Shown piece after piece: positions 18,817-28,101 of a stretch of DNA of 64,000 nucleotides. The position numbers and the translations under genes were made by a program. The first letter of the stretch is position 1, and the number at the start of each line of letters is the position of its first letter. Location of the stretch: positions 434,001 to 498,000 of the forward strand of contig CAVTWD010000001.1 of NCBI GenBank assembly GCA_963738325.1, given 5' to 3'. This DNA is from CAVTWD01 sp963738325. Its GTDB lineage: Bacteria; Actinomycetota; Acidimicrobiia; Acidimicrobiales; Ilumatobacteraceae. Below the pieces are notes generated by a model, which did no database searches, was not told the origin of the DNA, and saw only the letters and a program-made list of their open reading frames with translations.

Positions 18817-20724
18817 TCACCCGTCGGCGAGGAGGGCGAGCAGCCGGGGGGCGAGGCGACGGGCGGCCAGAGGTCCGAGCACGGCGGCGAGGCCCGCCTC
18901 GTCCGACGGCCGTTGGTGGGCCAGGACCGCCAGGTCCTCATCGGTGCAGATGGCGTGCTCGGGAAGGTCGGCGGCGCGCGCCGCCGACGAGCGCCAACGC
19001 CGCAACGTGGCCAGCAGCGGGTCACCGGGCGGAGATCCGGCGCGCGACTCGGCGCGCAGGCCGGCCGGCGGGGGCGAGGCCGGCTCGGGCTCCACCGCCG
19101 CGAGCAGACCGGGGAGGAACGGCGAGGGGCGCCGAGCTCGTCGCGGCCCGGACCCCCGGGCGCGGGCCCACGTGACGTGCAGCTCGTCCTCGGCGCGGCT
19201 CAACGCGACATACAGGAGGCGGGCTTCCTCAGCGCGAGCCTCGTCGGTGACGGCCGACGCGTGGGGGACGAGCCCCGCCTCGAGGCCGGCGACCACGACG
19301 ACCGGCCATTCCAAGCCCTTGGCCGCGTGGAAGGTCACGAGCTCGACGGCATCACTGGCGCCGCGTTCGTCGGCGCCTCCCGCCAGGAGCCACGCTCGCA
19401 GCGCGGTGGCGGCGGCGCCCGGCGCCTGGGCGAGCAGCTCGTGTCCAAGGGCCAGGAGCTGGACCAGCTCGGACGAAGGTGGGGCGTCCGCCTCGGCCAC
19501 CTGAGCCTCGAGGGCGTCGACCAGCTGGGTCAGGCTGGCATAGGAGTTCGCGTCGCGCAGCACGGCCTGGACGGTCGGCCCGTCGAGCAGTGGGCGGTCG
19601 TAGCGACGGCGGGCGGGGATGCCGGCCCCAGCCAGCGCTTGCTCGAGCACGGCCAGCTGGGCGTGGGTGCGGACGAGCACCGCGCACGACGACCACCGGC
19701 GGCCCGGCCGGCGGTCGCGCAGGAGCCGGGCGATGGCGGCCGCCTCGGCTTCGTGGTCGGGCAGCTCGTGCACTCGGGGCAGCGGGCCGTCGGCTCGGGC
19801 CGGGGTGGCATGGCCGGGGCCTGGGAGCACGGCTCGAGCGGCCGCCACCACCTGAGGCGTCGAGCGGTAGGTGGAGCGGAGGCGCACGATGGTGGCGCCG
19901 CCCACGAGCTCGGCGAAGTGAGCGAGCAGCCCGGGATCGGCGCCGTTCCACCCGTAGATGGCCTGGTCGGGATCCCCCACCACGCAGAGGTCGGGCCGCC
20001 CGCCGCGCCAGGCTTCGAGCAGGCGGAACTGGAGCGGGTTCACGTCCTGGAACTCGTCGACGAAGAAGTGCCGGAACCGCCAGCGCTGCGCGGCCGCGAA
20101 CTCGCGGTCACGCTCGAGCTCGAGGGCGCAGAGCTCGAGCAGATCGTCGAAGTCGACCAATCGCCGGCGCCGCTTCAGCGCGGTGTACTCGGTCATCAGC
20201 TCGGCCACGGTCTCCGGCGGTATCGGGGGCCGCCGGCCGTGGGCGCGCCCTTCGCTGGGATAGCGGTCGGCGCTCACCCGCCTCGCCCGCGCCCAGTCGA
20301 TCTCGGCGCCGAGATCGCGGGTCCGGGCCGCCGCTCGGCCGCCGCCGCGGCGGCTCTCCAGGAGAGGCCCGAGGAGCCGATCGGGATCTGGGAGGAGTTC
20401 GGGGCGAGGGCGATCGGTGTCAGCCCAACGTTGGGTGAGCACCGCCCACGCGACGCGGTGGAACGTGCCGGCCGTCGGGCGATCCCGGAGGCCGAGGCGC
20501 TCCAGCCGGCGCTGCAGCTCTCCGGCGGCGCGGCGCGTGAAGGTGATCGCGAGCATGTGGCGGGTGTCGGCCGAGCCGTCGGCGATGCGGCGGGCCACCC
20601 GGTGGCAGAGCACCCGCGTCTTGCCCGAGCCGGCGGGTGCGAGGATGGCCAAGGGGGCCGCGTCGGTCATCACGGCGTCGCGCTGATCGGGATCGAGCCC
20701 CTCGAGGAGCCACGCCGCGTCCAT
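18817..20724 (-). CDS. superfamily 1 DNA helicase, UvrD2-like with C-terminal HRDC-like region
   Basis: 635 residues from ATG 20724 (MDAAWLLEGLDPDQRDAV). Motif I APAGSGKTRVL lies at about 28-38, Ia ITFTRRAAGELQ, II FVDEFQDVNP near 219, III GDPDQAIYGWNGADPG, IV LRSTYRSTPQV, V VELVTFHAAKGLEWPVV and VI EEARLLYVALSRAEDEL. The last 70 residues (DEDLAVLAHQRPSDEAGLAA) read as a degenerate HRDC domain, the hallmark of mycobacterial UvrD2. The tetracysteine motif of mycobacterial UvrD2 was not seen. It unwinds DNA 3'-5' in repair. Divergent from the metallopeptidase gene, with only 34 bp between the starts. Confidence 0.88.
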   Translation of the reverse strand: MDAAWLLEGLDPDQRDAVMTDAAPLAILAPAGSGKTRVLCHRVARRIADGSADTRHMLAITFTRRAAGELQRRLERLGLRDRPTAGTFHRVAWAVLTQRWADTDRPRPELLPDPDRLLGPLLESRRGGGRAAARTRDLGAEIDWARARRVSADRYPSEGRAHGRRPPIPPETVAELMTEYTALKRRRRLVDFDDLLELCALELERDREFAAAQRWRFRHFFVDEFQDVNPLQFRLLEAWRGGRPDLCVVGDPDQAIYGWNGADPGLLAHFAELVGGATIVRLRSTYRSTPQVVAAARAVLPGPGHATPARADGPLPRVHELPDHEAEAAAIARLLRDRRPGRRWSSCAVLVRTHAQLAVLEQALAGAGIPARRRYDRPLLDGPTVQAVLRDANSYASLTQLVDALEAQVAEADAPPSSELVQLLALGHELLAQAPGAAATALRAWLLAGGADERGASDAVELVTFHAAKGLEWPVVVVAGLEAGLVPHASAVTDEARAEEARLLYVALSRAEDELHVTWARARGSGPRRARRPSPFLPGLLAAVEPEPASPPPAGLRAESRAGSPPGDPLLATLRRWRSSAARAADLPEHAICTDEDLAVLAHQRPSDEAGLAAVLGPLAARRLAPRLLALLADG

Positions 20725-20758
20725 CGCGGGCCAGGCTAGGACGGTACGGTCCGCTGCT

Positions 20759-21115
20759 ATGGTGGAGGTCGACGAGGAGCGCTTCGAAGCGCTCGTCGCC
20801 GAGGCACTCGACAGCATCCCCGAGGAGCTCGGGCGGTTGATGGACAACGTTGCCGTCTTCGTCGAGGACTTGCCTCGCATCGGTGGCCTCCTCGGGCTCT
20901 ACGAGGGGGTGCCGCTGACCCGCCGCCAGGCCTACGGGCACTCGGCGGGCACGTTCCCTCTGCCCGACCGCATCACCGTGTACCGCTTGCCCATCTGCGC
21001 CATCTGCCGAGACGAGGCTGATGTCGTTCGCCAAGTGCGCGTCACGGTGATCCACGAAGTGGGCCATCACTTCGGCATCGACGACGCCCGGCTCGACGAG
21101 CTCGGTTGGGCGTAG
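20759..21115 (+). CDS. zincin-type metallopeptidase family protein (DUF1025-like)
   Basis: 118 residues. The C-terminal HEVGHHFGIDDARL is a HExxH...D zinc-binding motif: both His residues bind zinc and the Glu is catalytic. The N-terminus is acidic (DEERFEALVAEALDSIPEEL), as in the small minimal-gluzincin/zincin family widespread in actinobacteria. A central PDRITVYRLPICAICRDEADV contains a CxxC not always found in relatives. The physiological substrate is unknown. Short and complete, with no signal peptide, so cytoplasmic. Confidence 0.85.
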   Translation: MVEVDEERFEALVAEALDSIPEELGRLMDNVAVFVEDLPRIGGLLGLYEGVPLTRRQAYGHSAGTFPLPDRITVYRLPICAICRDEADVVRQVRVTVIHEVGHHFGIDDARLDELGWA

Positions 21116-21166
21116 GGCGCCGCAGATCCCCGGGCACAGGGCGGCCGGGCACTCTACGCTCCGCGC

Positions 21167-21898
21167 ATGGCGTACCCGCGCAAGCTCCTGTCGGCCCACG
21201 AGGTGGTGAAGGTCGACCTCAAACCGCACTGGCTGTACTTCTTCGGGCCGGCGACCACGGTCGTGGTGGTGCTGATCCTGGCCGTCATCCTGGCCGTGCA
21301 GGTCGACAACACCGCCTTCACCTGGTTGTGCATCGCCGCCATCCTCGTGGCCGCCGGGTGGCTCGTCGGACGGTTCGTCCGCTGGCGGAGCACCTACTTC
21401 GTGATCACCAACGACAAGGTCATCTTCCGCGAGGGCGTGTTCCGGAAGAAGGGCGTGCAGATCCCGCTCGAGCGCGTGAACAGCGTGAACTTCGAGCAGA
21501 ACCTGTTCGAGCGCATGGTCGGGGCCGGCGACCTCCTGGTCGAGTCCGGGGGCATGGGCGGCCCGGCGACATTCACCGACGTCCGCCATCCCGACAAGGT
21601 CCAAGTCATCCTGCACGACGCCATCGAGGAGAATGCCAGCGGCATCAGCCCGAGCGCAGGCGAGATGCCGCAGCGGCGCGGCCCTTCCGGCCCGCTGCCG
21701 CCCCCACCCCCCGCCGGGGTCGACGTCCCCGAGCAGCTCGAGAGGCTCGAAGGCCTCATGCAGCGGGGGAGCATCACCCGTGAGGAGTTCGAGGCCGAGA
21801 AGCGCCGGCTCCTCGGCAGTGAGCCTTGCGGGTCGTCAGCCTTGTCCCGTCGGTCACCGAGAGCTTGCTCGCCTGGGGGGTCACTCCGGTCGCGGTGA
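21167..21898 (+). CDS. bPH2 (DUF304) membrane protein with C-terminal SHOCT domain
   Basis: About 243 residues (MAYPRKLLSAHEVVKVDLKP). Two transmembrane helices lie at about 24-45 and 50-70. They are followed by a bacterial PH-like domain (RSTYFVITNDKVIFREGVF, VQIPLERVNSVNFEQNLFER). A Pro-rich spacer with five consecutive prolines leads to a SHOCT motif, PEQLERLEGLMQRGSITREE. SHOCT domains normally close with a residue or two after RLLGS. Here the frame runs on 25 residues and overlaps the next gene by about 73 bp, so the true end may be near 21822 if a base is miscalled. The function of these YdbS-like proteins is unknown. Confidence 0.8.
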   Translation: MAYPRKLLSAHEVVKVDLKPHWLYFFGPATTVVVVLILAVILAVQVDNTAFTWLCIAAILVAAGWLVGRFVRWRSTYFVITNDKVIFREGVFRKKGVQIPLERVNSVNFEQNLFERMVGAGDLLVESGGMGGPATFTDVRHPDKVQVILHDAIEENASGISPSAGEMPQRRGPSGPLPPPPPAGVDVPEQLERLEGLMQRGSITREEFEAEKRRLLGSEPCGSSALSRRSPRACSPGGSLRSR

Positions 21899-22657
21899 CC
21901 CGGTTCTGCGAGCAGCCCGGTCTGCGTGCGGTGGGTGGCACCAAGAACCCGGACATCGCCGCCATCGTCGAACTGCGCCCCGATCTCGTGGTCGTGAACG
22001 AGGAGGAGAACCGCCGCGAGGACTTCGAGGCGTTGGTGGCCGCGGGGTTGGCCGTCCATTCGACCCGGGTGCGCAACGTGGGCGACGTCGAGCCCACGTT
22101 GCGCGCGCTGGCCACCGCCGTCGGTCTCAACCCGGCTGCGCCCCCCGTGTCCCTCGGGCCCGTGGGGCACCGATTCGGTACCGATTCGTTGCCCCACCGA
22201 TTCGGTGCCGATTCGTTGCCTCATGACGGCGGCCTGCACGGGGGCGAGATCGATCTCGCGTGGCAGAGTGGTGCTGGACGCCACCAAAGCGCGCGAGAAG
22301 GCGGCGTCTCCCCGAGCGAGCCGCCGAGGTCGGCGTTCGTCCCGATCTGGCGGCGGCCATGGATGACCATCAACGCCGACACCTACGGGGCGTCCCTCCT
22401 TGCCACCCTCGGCGTCCGTGACATCTTCGCCGACCATCCCGATCGCTACCCGGTCGTCACGCTCGAGGACGCGGTCCGGCGCTGGCCCCGACCTCGTCCT
22501 GGCCCCCACTGAGCCCTATCCCTTCGCCGCTCGCCACCTCGCCGAGCTGCGGACCGTGGCCGCGGACGCCCGCATCGTCGACGGCCGTGACCTGTTCTGG
22601 TGGGGGGTGCGCACGCCAGGCGCAGCCGAGCGACTGGCTCAGGCGTTGGGCGCGTGA
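21826..22657 (+). CDS. BtuF-like helical-backbone metal/cobalamin-binding protein, with repeat insertion and one frameshift
   Basis: The frame from TTG 21826 (RVVSLVPSVTESLLAWGVTP) shows the periplasmic-binding-protein III fold with GTKNPDIAAIVELRPDLVVV and later FVPIWRRPWMTINADTYGAS. It has no signal peptide, like the cytoplasmic or lipid-free relatives annotated as cobalamin-binding proteins. At about 22480 the frame shifts by one base and resumes GAGPDLVLAPTEPYPFAARH to the stop at 22657; the span is one base over 277 codons. Between GLNPAAPP and FVPIW an extra stretch of roughly 45 residues contains a two-unit tandem repeat (see 22168-22221) not expected in the fold. No transporter partner is adjacent. 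Confidence 0.75.
22168..22221. repeat. two 27-bp tandem units inside the BtuF-like gene
   Basis: Units at 22168-22194 and 22195-22221 differ at two positions. Each unit contains CCGATTCG twice, and ACCGATTCGGT is itself a perfect palindrome around the central T. In the host frame the units encode HRFGTDSLP and HRFGADSLP. The length keeps the reading frame. This resembles a small palindromic element inserted within a coding region. Confidence 0.8.
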
Positions 22658-23020
22658 GGGGCGAAGCCGACGAAGGTCCCGTCCTCGTCGCGCAGGGCGC
22701 GCCGCACCTCCACGACGGCTCCGAGATCGATGGGGCCGTACAGGTGCGGGAAGAGGACCGGTTCGATCCCCGGCGGGGGCGCCGGGGCGCCGGGCTCCCA
22801 CCGCAGCTCGCTGGTGAGGCCGGACTCGTCGAGGCTGAGCACGACGAAAGGCCCGTCCGCGTCGGCGGTAGTAGGCGTTGGCCACGTGCAACAGCAACCC
22901 GTCACCCGACGTGCAGTGGACGAACCCTTCCTCGCCTAGGGAGGCGGGCGCGAAGAACCCGTCGCCGGCCGGGCGGCTGCGCCACGCCGCGTCCGTCGTC
23001 AGGTGCAGGATCAGGGCCAA
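22639..23020 (-). CDS. DUF952 family protein, one frameshift
   Basis: About 126 residues if joined. A TTG at 23020 opens ALILHLTTDAAWRSRPAGDG, then GEEGFVHCTSGDGLLLHVAN with the family's conserved FVHCS/T segment. At about 22870 the frame shifts to DADGPFVVLSLDESGLTSEL and continues FPHLYGPIDLGAVVEVRRAL. DUF952 proteins are small cytoplasmic proteins related in fold to ADP-ribosyl-processing enzymes; their role is unknown. The start overlaps the end of the SMP-30-like gene, so the two are co-transcribed. The span has one extra base over 127 codons. Confidence 0.75.
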
Positions 23021-23894
23021 CCGGCGTGGGGAGTCTGCACCTCGACGACGCGGACGTGGCCCGTGCGCTCGCGCGAGACGATGGCCTCCGCTTCGGTCCG
23101 GGCGGTGACGAGGAAGAGGTGGCGACCGTGGGGGCCGCCCAGCATGCAGGCGTAGCAGGGCTGCTCGGTGTCGACCTCGGCGAGGATGCCGCCCCCCTCC
23201 GCCACGAGGAAGCACACCGGCTCGAGGGGATTGGCCACCCACACGTTGGTGTCGGCGTCGAGGCAGATCCCATCGGGGGCTCGGGCGCCGAGGCCGGCCC
23301 AGGTCCGCCGGTCATGGAGGGTGCCGTCGGAGTCGATGGAGAAGGAGGTGAGCCGTAGGCCGAGCGTCTCGGCGACGATCATCGTCCGCCCGTCCGGCGT
23401 GATCACGGTGCCGTTCGGGAACTTCAGGTCCTCGGCCGCAACCGAGACCGTGCCGTCGGGATCGACCCTGGCCAGCTTGGCCCGCGGCGGCCCGGGTTCG
23501 GTCGAGCGCGCCGTGAATACCGTGCGCCAGCAGGAAGGCTTCGAGATCGAAGCCGAAGTTCCCGACGTAGGCGCGCCCGTGACCGTCCACCACCATGTCG
23601 TTGCAGTGGAAGGTGGCGATGTCAGAGAGATCGGCGTGGACGGCCAACGTGCCGTCGGGCTCCATGCGCAGCAGCCTGCCGGTCGCGCATCGACACCACG
23701 AGCATGCGCCCGTCGGGCAGCCAACCCAGACCCGAGGGTTGCTCGGGCACCTCGACCACCACCTCTACGTGACCGTCGAGATCGACCGCCTTCACCGCGT
23801 GGTCGTAGAAGTCCGAGAAGTACAACCGGCCGTCGTGCCAGCGCGGTCCTTCCCCGAAGTGCAGGCCCTCCGCCAGCACGCGGACGTCAGCCAC
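23011..23894 (-). CDS. SMP-30/gluconolactonase/LRE-like beta-propeller, two frameshifts
   Basis: The protein begins at GTG 23894 with VADVRVLAEGLHFGEGPRWH, the family's EGPxW metal-binding opening. It continues LGWLPDGRMLVVSM, then in a second frame (from about 23680) DIATFHCNDMVVDGHGRAYV and in a third (from about 23515) FPNGTVITPDGRTMIVAE and PDGICLDADTNVWVANP. The Glu, Asn and Asp positions that hold calcium or zinc in SMP-30 enzymes are present. Such enzymes hydrolyse sugar lactones. The gene is divergent from the aldo/keto reductase, across the GC-rich minisatellite. Coding character is unbroken once frames are joined, so the shifts look like indel errors. Confidence 0.75.
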
Positions 23895-23940
23895 CTCACG
23901 CTCCCTCGGTCGTCGGCGCAGAGAACGGTAGTGGCGGGCC

Positions 23941-24061
23941 GCGCGCGGCGCGCCCAGGCCGCGCGCGGCGCGCCCAGGCGGCGCGCGGCGCGCCCGGGCC
24001 GCGCGTGGCGCGCCCAGGCCGCGTGCGGCGCTCCCGGGCGGCGCGGCGGCGCGCCCAGGCG
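23941..24061. repeat. six 20/21-bp tandem repeats (GC-only minisatellite)
   Basis: Units start at 23941, 23961, 23981, 24001, 24021 and 24041. The consensus is GCGCGCGGCGCGCCCAGGCC; the sixth unit is 21 bp and a seventh partial copy follows at 24062. Most units contain the 8-bp palindrome GGCGCGCC. The array fills the space between two divergent genes (starts at 23894 and 24096), where their promoters should be. Confidence 0.9.
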
Positions 24062-24095
24062 GCGCGGCGGGGCGAGCAGGGCTACGGTCCGCCGC

Positions 24096-25126
24096 ATGCA
24101 CTATCGCCCCCTTGGCCGCACCGGCATGCACGTCTCGACGATGTGCCTCGGCGCCATGATGTTCGGCCGCTTCGGCAATCCGGACCATGACGACTGCGTT
24201 CGCATCGTCCAACGAGCTCTCGAGGCCGGCATCAACTTCATCGACACCGCCGACGTCTACTCGGCCGGCGAGAGCGAGGAGATCCTCGCGAAGGCGCTGG
24301 TCGGCCGGCGAGACGACATCATCCTGGCGACGAAGTGCCACTTCCCCGTGTCGGCCGGCCCGTTCGACCCGAGACCGGGCCCCCAACACCTGCGGGGAGC
24401 AGCCGCCGCCACATCCTGCGGGCGTGCGAGGACAGCCTCCGCCGTCTCGGCACGGACTGGATCGACCTCTACCAGGTGCACCGCCCCGACTACGCCACCG
24501 ATGTGGACGAGACGCTCGGCGCGCTGAGCGACCTCATACACCAGGGCAAGGTGCGCGCCCTCGGATCGTCGACGTTCCGGCCGGCGCAGATCGTCGAGGC
24601 GCAGTGGGTGGCCGAGCGAAGCGCGGCCGGGAGCGCTTCCGCTGCGAGCAGCCTCCCTATTCGATCTTCGTGCGCTGGATCGAGCGGGACGTGCTGCCCG
24701 CCATCGCCGCTATGGCATGGGCGCGATCGTGTGGAGCCCGCTCAACGGCGGCTGGCTGAGCGGGAAGTACCGGCGCGGGGCGACGAGGCCGAGACTTCAG
24801 CTCGGGGCGCGCCCGGCGCATGCCCGAGCGCTTCGACCCGGGCAAGCCGGCCAACCAGCGCAAGCTCGAACTCGTCGACGAGCTGACCGAAGCTGGCCGC
24901 CAAGGCCGGCATGCACGCCTCCCCCACCTTGCCCTGGCCTGGACGTCGGAGCATCCGGCGGTGACGTCGACGATCATCGGGCCGCGCACGATGGAGCACC
25001 TCGAGGGGGTGCTCGGCGCCGACGAGCACCACCTCGACGCCGGACGTGCTCGACCGCATCGACGAGCTCGTCGCCCCGGGCACGAACATGCGCGAGGACG
25101 AGGACCCTTTGCCACGCCCTGGCTGA
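24096..25126 (+). CDS. aldo/keto reductase, multiple frameshifts
   Basis: ATG 24096 opens HYRPLGRTGMHVSTMCLGAM, the typical AKR N-terminus. The frame then gives FIDTADVYSAGESEEILAKA (catalytic Asp and Tyr) and DDIILATKCHFP (catalytic Lys). Later frames carry DWIDLYQVHRPDYATDVDET (catalytic His), YSIFVRWIERDVLP, IVWSPLNGGWLSGKY, PERFDPGKPANQRK and TSEHPAVTSTIIGPRTMEHL. At least four shifts occur, near 24400, 24625, 24715 and 24800, and another near 25050. The most likely stop is TGA 25124-25126 (REDEDPLPRPG). AKRs reduce aldehydes and ketones with NADPH. All motifs survive, arguing for sequence error. Confidence 0.7.
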
Positions 25127-25175
25127 GCGACGCCACGTCACGCCGTCGCCCGGCCTGAGTCGCGGCGGCCCATGG

Positions 25176-26183
25176 TCAGCCGACGGTCACCGTGGCCCCG
25201 CCGACCGGCCGCACCAACCATCCCTCGGCCAGCGCCCCGGGTGCGCTCAGGGCCACGACACAGCCACCGAAGCCGGCGCCCGTGAGCCGAGCGCCGTGCA
25301 CCCCGGGGCGGGCGGCCAGCCGCTCCACCAATCTGTCGAGCTCGGGCGTGGAGACCTCGAAGTCCGTCCGCAGGCTGGCGTGGCTGGCCAGCATCAGCTG
25401 CCCGGCGGCGGCCAGGTCGCCGCGCCCGAGGGCGTCGGCGAACTCCCGCACCCGGGCGTTCTCGGTGATCACGTGCCGGGCCCGGGCGCGCACCAGACGA
25501 TGGCTGATCCGCTGCAGGTCGGCCAGCTCGGCCTGCCGGAGCGGACCGATGATGCGCTCGGCGTTCCGGCACTGGGCGACGCGCTCGCCGTAGGCCGACG
25601 CCACCAGCTCGCGGGACCGCCCGCTGTCGACCACGACCACCTCGACGCCTGGCGGGATGCGCACGGCGAGCACGTCGAGGGTGTGGCAGTCGATGAGCAG
25701 ACCCATGTCCCTCTACGGCGGCCGCGGCGACGAGCTGGTCCATGATCCCGCACGGCACCCCGGTGGCGCGCTGCTCGGCTCGCTGGCAGAGCCGGGCCAA
25801 GGTCGAGCCGGATCGCCGTCGAAGCCGAGCGCGAGGGCCAGCGCCACTTCGAGGGCGGCGCTCGACGAGAGCCCGCTCGCCACGGGAACGGTCGAGTCGA
25901 CCTGCCCGCTGAAGCCCACGGGCGGGCGGAGCTCGGCGACCACGCCCGGCGACGTAGCGCCCCCACGGCGGCGACACCGCCGCCGGATCCTCGACGTCGA
26001 GCGGCGATCTCGACGTCGGCGGCTCCGACTCCGAGCGGAGGGCCACGACGTCGCCGAAGCGCTCGCCGGTGCACCGTCGTCCAGCGGTCGATGGCCATCG
26101 GCAGCACGAGCCCGCCCGTGTAGTCGGTGTGGTCGCCGATGAGGTTGACGCGGCCCGGGCGCGCGCGACACGCTCACCGTCAT
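25176..26183 (-). CDS. galK: galactokinase, multiple frameshifts
   Basis: GHMP-kinase family. ATG 26183 opens MTVSVSRAPG, continuing in shifted frames with a His-Thr-Asp region. The intact frames then carry FSGQVDSTVPVASGLSSSAA (ATP-binding GLSSSAA), GIMDQLVAAAA, and the undamaged C-terminal 176 residues (25176-25706) with DSGRSRELVASAYGERV and GARLTGAGFGGCVVALS. Galactokinase phosphorylates galactose at C1 in the Leloir pathway. No galT or galE is adjacent; it directly follows the LLM oxidoreductase gene (2-bp gap). Several frame changes between about 25700 and 26150 make the exact protein uncertain, but the order of motifs is complete. Confidence 0.75.
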
Positions 26184-26185
26184 GG

Positions 26186-27090
26186 TCAGGTGAGGTGGAG
26201 CGCGCCGGCGAAGCGGTCGAGGGCGTCCTCGTCGAACGGGCGCCCGCAGCGCCAGGTTGACCTGGTCGGCGCCGGCCTCGACGTAGCGGCCGATGCGATC
26301 GACGACCTCCTGTCGGACCCGGTGAGCACGCCCGGGCGGACGTAGTCGGCCAGCCCGCCGAACTGGTGCTGCGGAGGCTCTCCTCGGTCCAGGCCAGCCC
26401 GACGTTGACCGCCGTGCGCGATCTCCGCCGGGTCGCGGCCGGCGTCGCGCAGTGCGGCGAGCAGCACGTCGCGCTTGCGGGCGAACGTCGTCGGGTCGAC
26501 GAAGGGCACGTTCCAGCCGTCGGCCCATCGCGCCGCGATCCGCAGCGTGCGCTTCTCGCCCTGCCCGCCGACCCAGATCGGCAGCGCGGCCTGCACCGGC
26601 TTGGGCTCGCAGCGCGCGTCGTGGAGCTGGAAGTACTTCGCCCTCGAAGTCGGTGACCTCGTCGCGCAGCAGGCCGCGCACGCACTGGATCGCCTCCTCG
26701 AGCATGGTCCATCCGCACCTTCACCGGCGGGAACGGGATGCCGTAGGCGCGCGTACTCGATCTCGCTCCACCCGGCGCCGAGGCCGAGGTCGGCCCGGCC
26801 GCCGCTGAGGCTGGTCGATCGTGCAGATGGCGTTGGCCAGCACGGCGGGATGGCGGTAGCCGACCGAGTACACGAGCGACCCGCAGCGCACCCGGCTGGT
26901 GTCGCAGGCCAGGGCGGCGTGGGTGGCGACGGCCTCGAGGCACACGGGGTCGTCGCCGAGCGTGGCCGAGTAGAAGTGGTCCCAGATCGAGATCCAGCCG
27001 AAGCCGAGGTCTTCGATCTCGTCGCCACAGCGCCCGCAAGGTCGTCGTGTCGGTGTTCTGCAGGCCGGCGTGCACGCCGAAGACGGTCAT
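26186..27090 (-). CDS. LLM-class, probably F420-dependent, oxidoreductase, multiple frameshifts
   Basis: ATG 27090 opens MTVFGVHAGLQNTDTTTLRA. Joined frames give GFGWISIWDHFYSATLGDDP, LGLGAGWSEIEYAR, PIWVGGQGEKRTLRIAARWA with DGWNVPFVDP, and the end FDEDALDRFAGALHLT. These are the standard landmarks of the luciferase-like TIM-barrel family; the IWDHF and GAGW blocks are typical of F420-binding actinobacterial members, which move hydride to or from small organic substrates. At least five frame changes occur across 900 bp. The specific reaction is not predictable. The start codon of galK lies 2 bp after its stop. Confidence 0.7.
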
Positions 27091-27164
27091 GGCGCCGGAC
27101 CGTAGGCCGGTCGGCCGCGCCGAACTGGCCGCGCGCGCGCCCGGCGGTGCAACAGACTGCGGGC

Positions 27165-28057
27165 ATGCCGCGCGCCACGCCAACGGGATCGAGATCGAGT
27201 ACGACACCTTCGGTGACCCGGAGCGACCCGGCGCTGCTCCTCGTGATGGGCTTCACCGCGCCAGATGACCGCGTGGGACGAGCGGTTCATGCAAGCTTCT
27301 CGCCGACGGGGCGTCTACGTCATCCGGTTCGACAACCGCGACTGCGGGCTGTCGACCCACCTCGACGGCGTGCCGGTCGACCTCGGCACGGTCGATGGCC
27401 CAGGCGATGGCCGGCGAGGACCCGCCGCCGGATGCGCCGTACCTGCTGACCGACATGGCCGCCGACGCCATCGGCCTGCTCGACCACCTCGGCATCGAAC
27501 GGGCCCACATCGTCGGCGCCTCGATGGGCGGGATGATCGTGCAGACGATGGCCATCGAGCACCCGAGCGCGTGGCCGCGTTGACCTCGATCATGTCGACG
27601 ACCGGCGAAGCCGAGGTCGGCCAGCCCGACGCCCGAGGCGATGACCGCGCTCCTCACGCCGCCGCCCACCGAGCGGGAGGCGTACATCGAGCAGTGCGTG
27701 ACGCGTCGCTGCGGATGTTCTCCAGCAAGACGCTACTTCGACCCGGACCGGCCGCGCGGCGCGTCGGCGCCGCCTACGACCGGTGCTTCTACCCCGAGGG
27801 CGCCACGCGCCAGCTGCCGGCCATCATCGCGTCCGGCAGCCGGGCCGACGGCCTCGCGCAGCTCGACGTGCCGACGCTCGTCATCCACGGGCGTGACGAC
27901 CCGCTCGTCCAGCCCTCCGGCGGCGAGCGCACCGCCGAGCTCGATCCCCGGCTCCGAGCTGCTTGTTCTCGAGCGACATGGGCCACGACCTGCCGGAGCC
28001 GCTCTGGCCGCTATCGTCACCGACGCCATCCTCGCTGCGACACGGCGTCGAGCCTGA
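27165..28057 (+). CDS. alpha/beta-hydrolase, multiple frameshifts
   Basis: ATG 27165 (MPRATPTGS, shifting to ANGIEIEYDTFGDP). Landmarks in different frames: DPALLLVMGFTA, YVIRFDNRDCGLSTHLDGVP, the nucleophile elbow HIVGASMGGMIVQTMAIEHP (Ser in GASMGG), LDVPTLVIHGRDDPLVQPSG (acid Asp), and a C-terminal GPRPAGAALAAIVTDAILAA. The usual His after a GHD block falls where the frame is disturbed near 27970 (the text reads SDMGHDLPEP in another frame). Similar proteins hydrolyse esters or act as methylesterases in catabolic clusters. Followed 44 bp later by a CoA-transferase in the same direction. Confidence 0.7.
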
Positions 28058-28101
28058 ACCCGTCACTACGCTCGGAGAGGCACGACGAGGAGGGTCAAAC
28101 C

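Noticed and set aside
23941..24061. CRISPR array
   Set aside because: The 20-bp units are directly contiguous with no spacers, and no cas gene is present.
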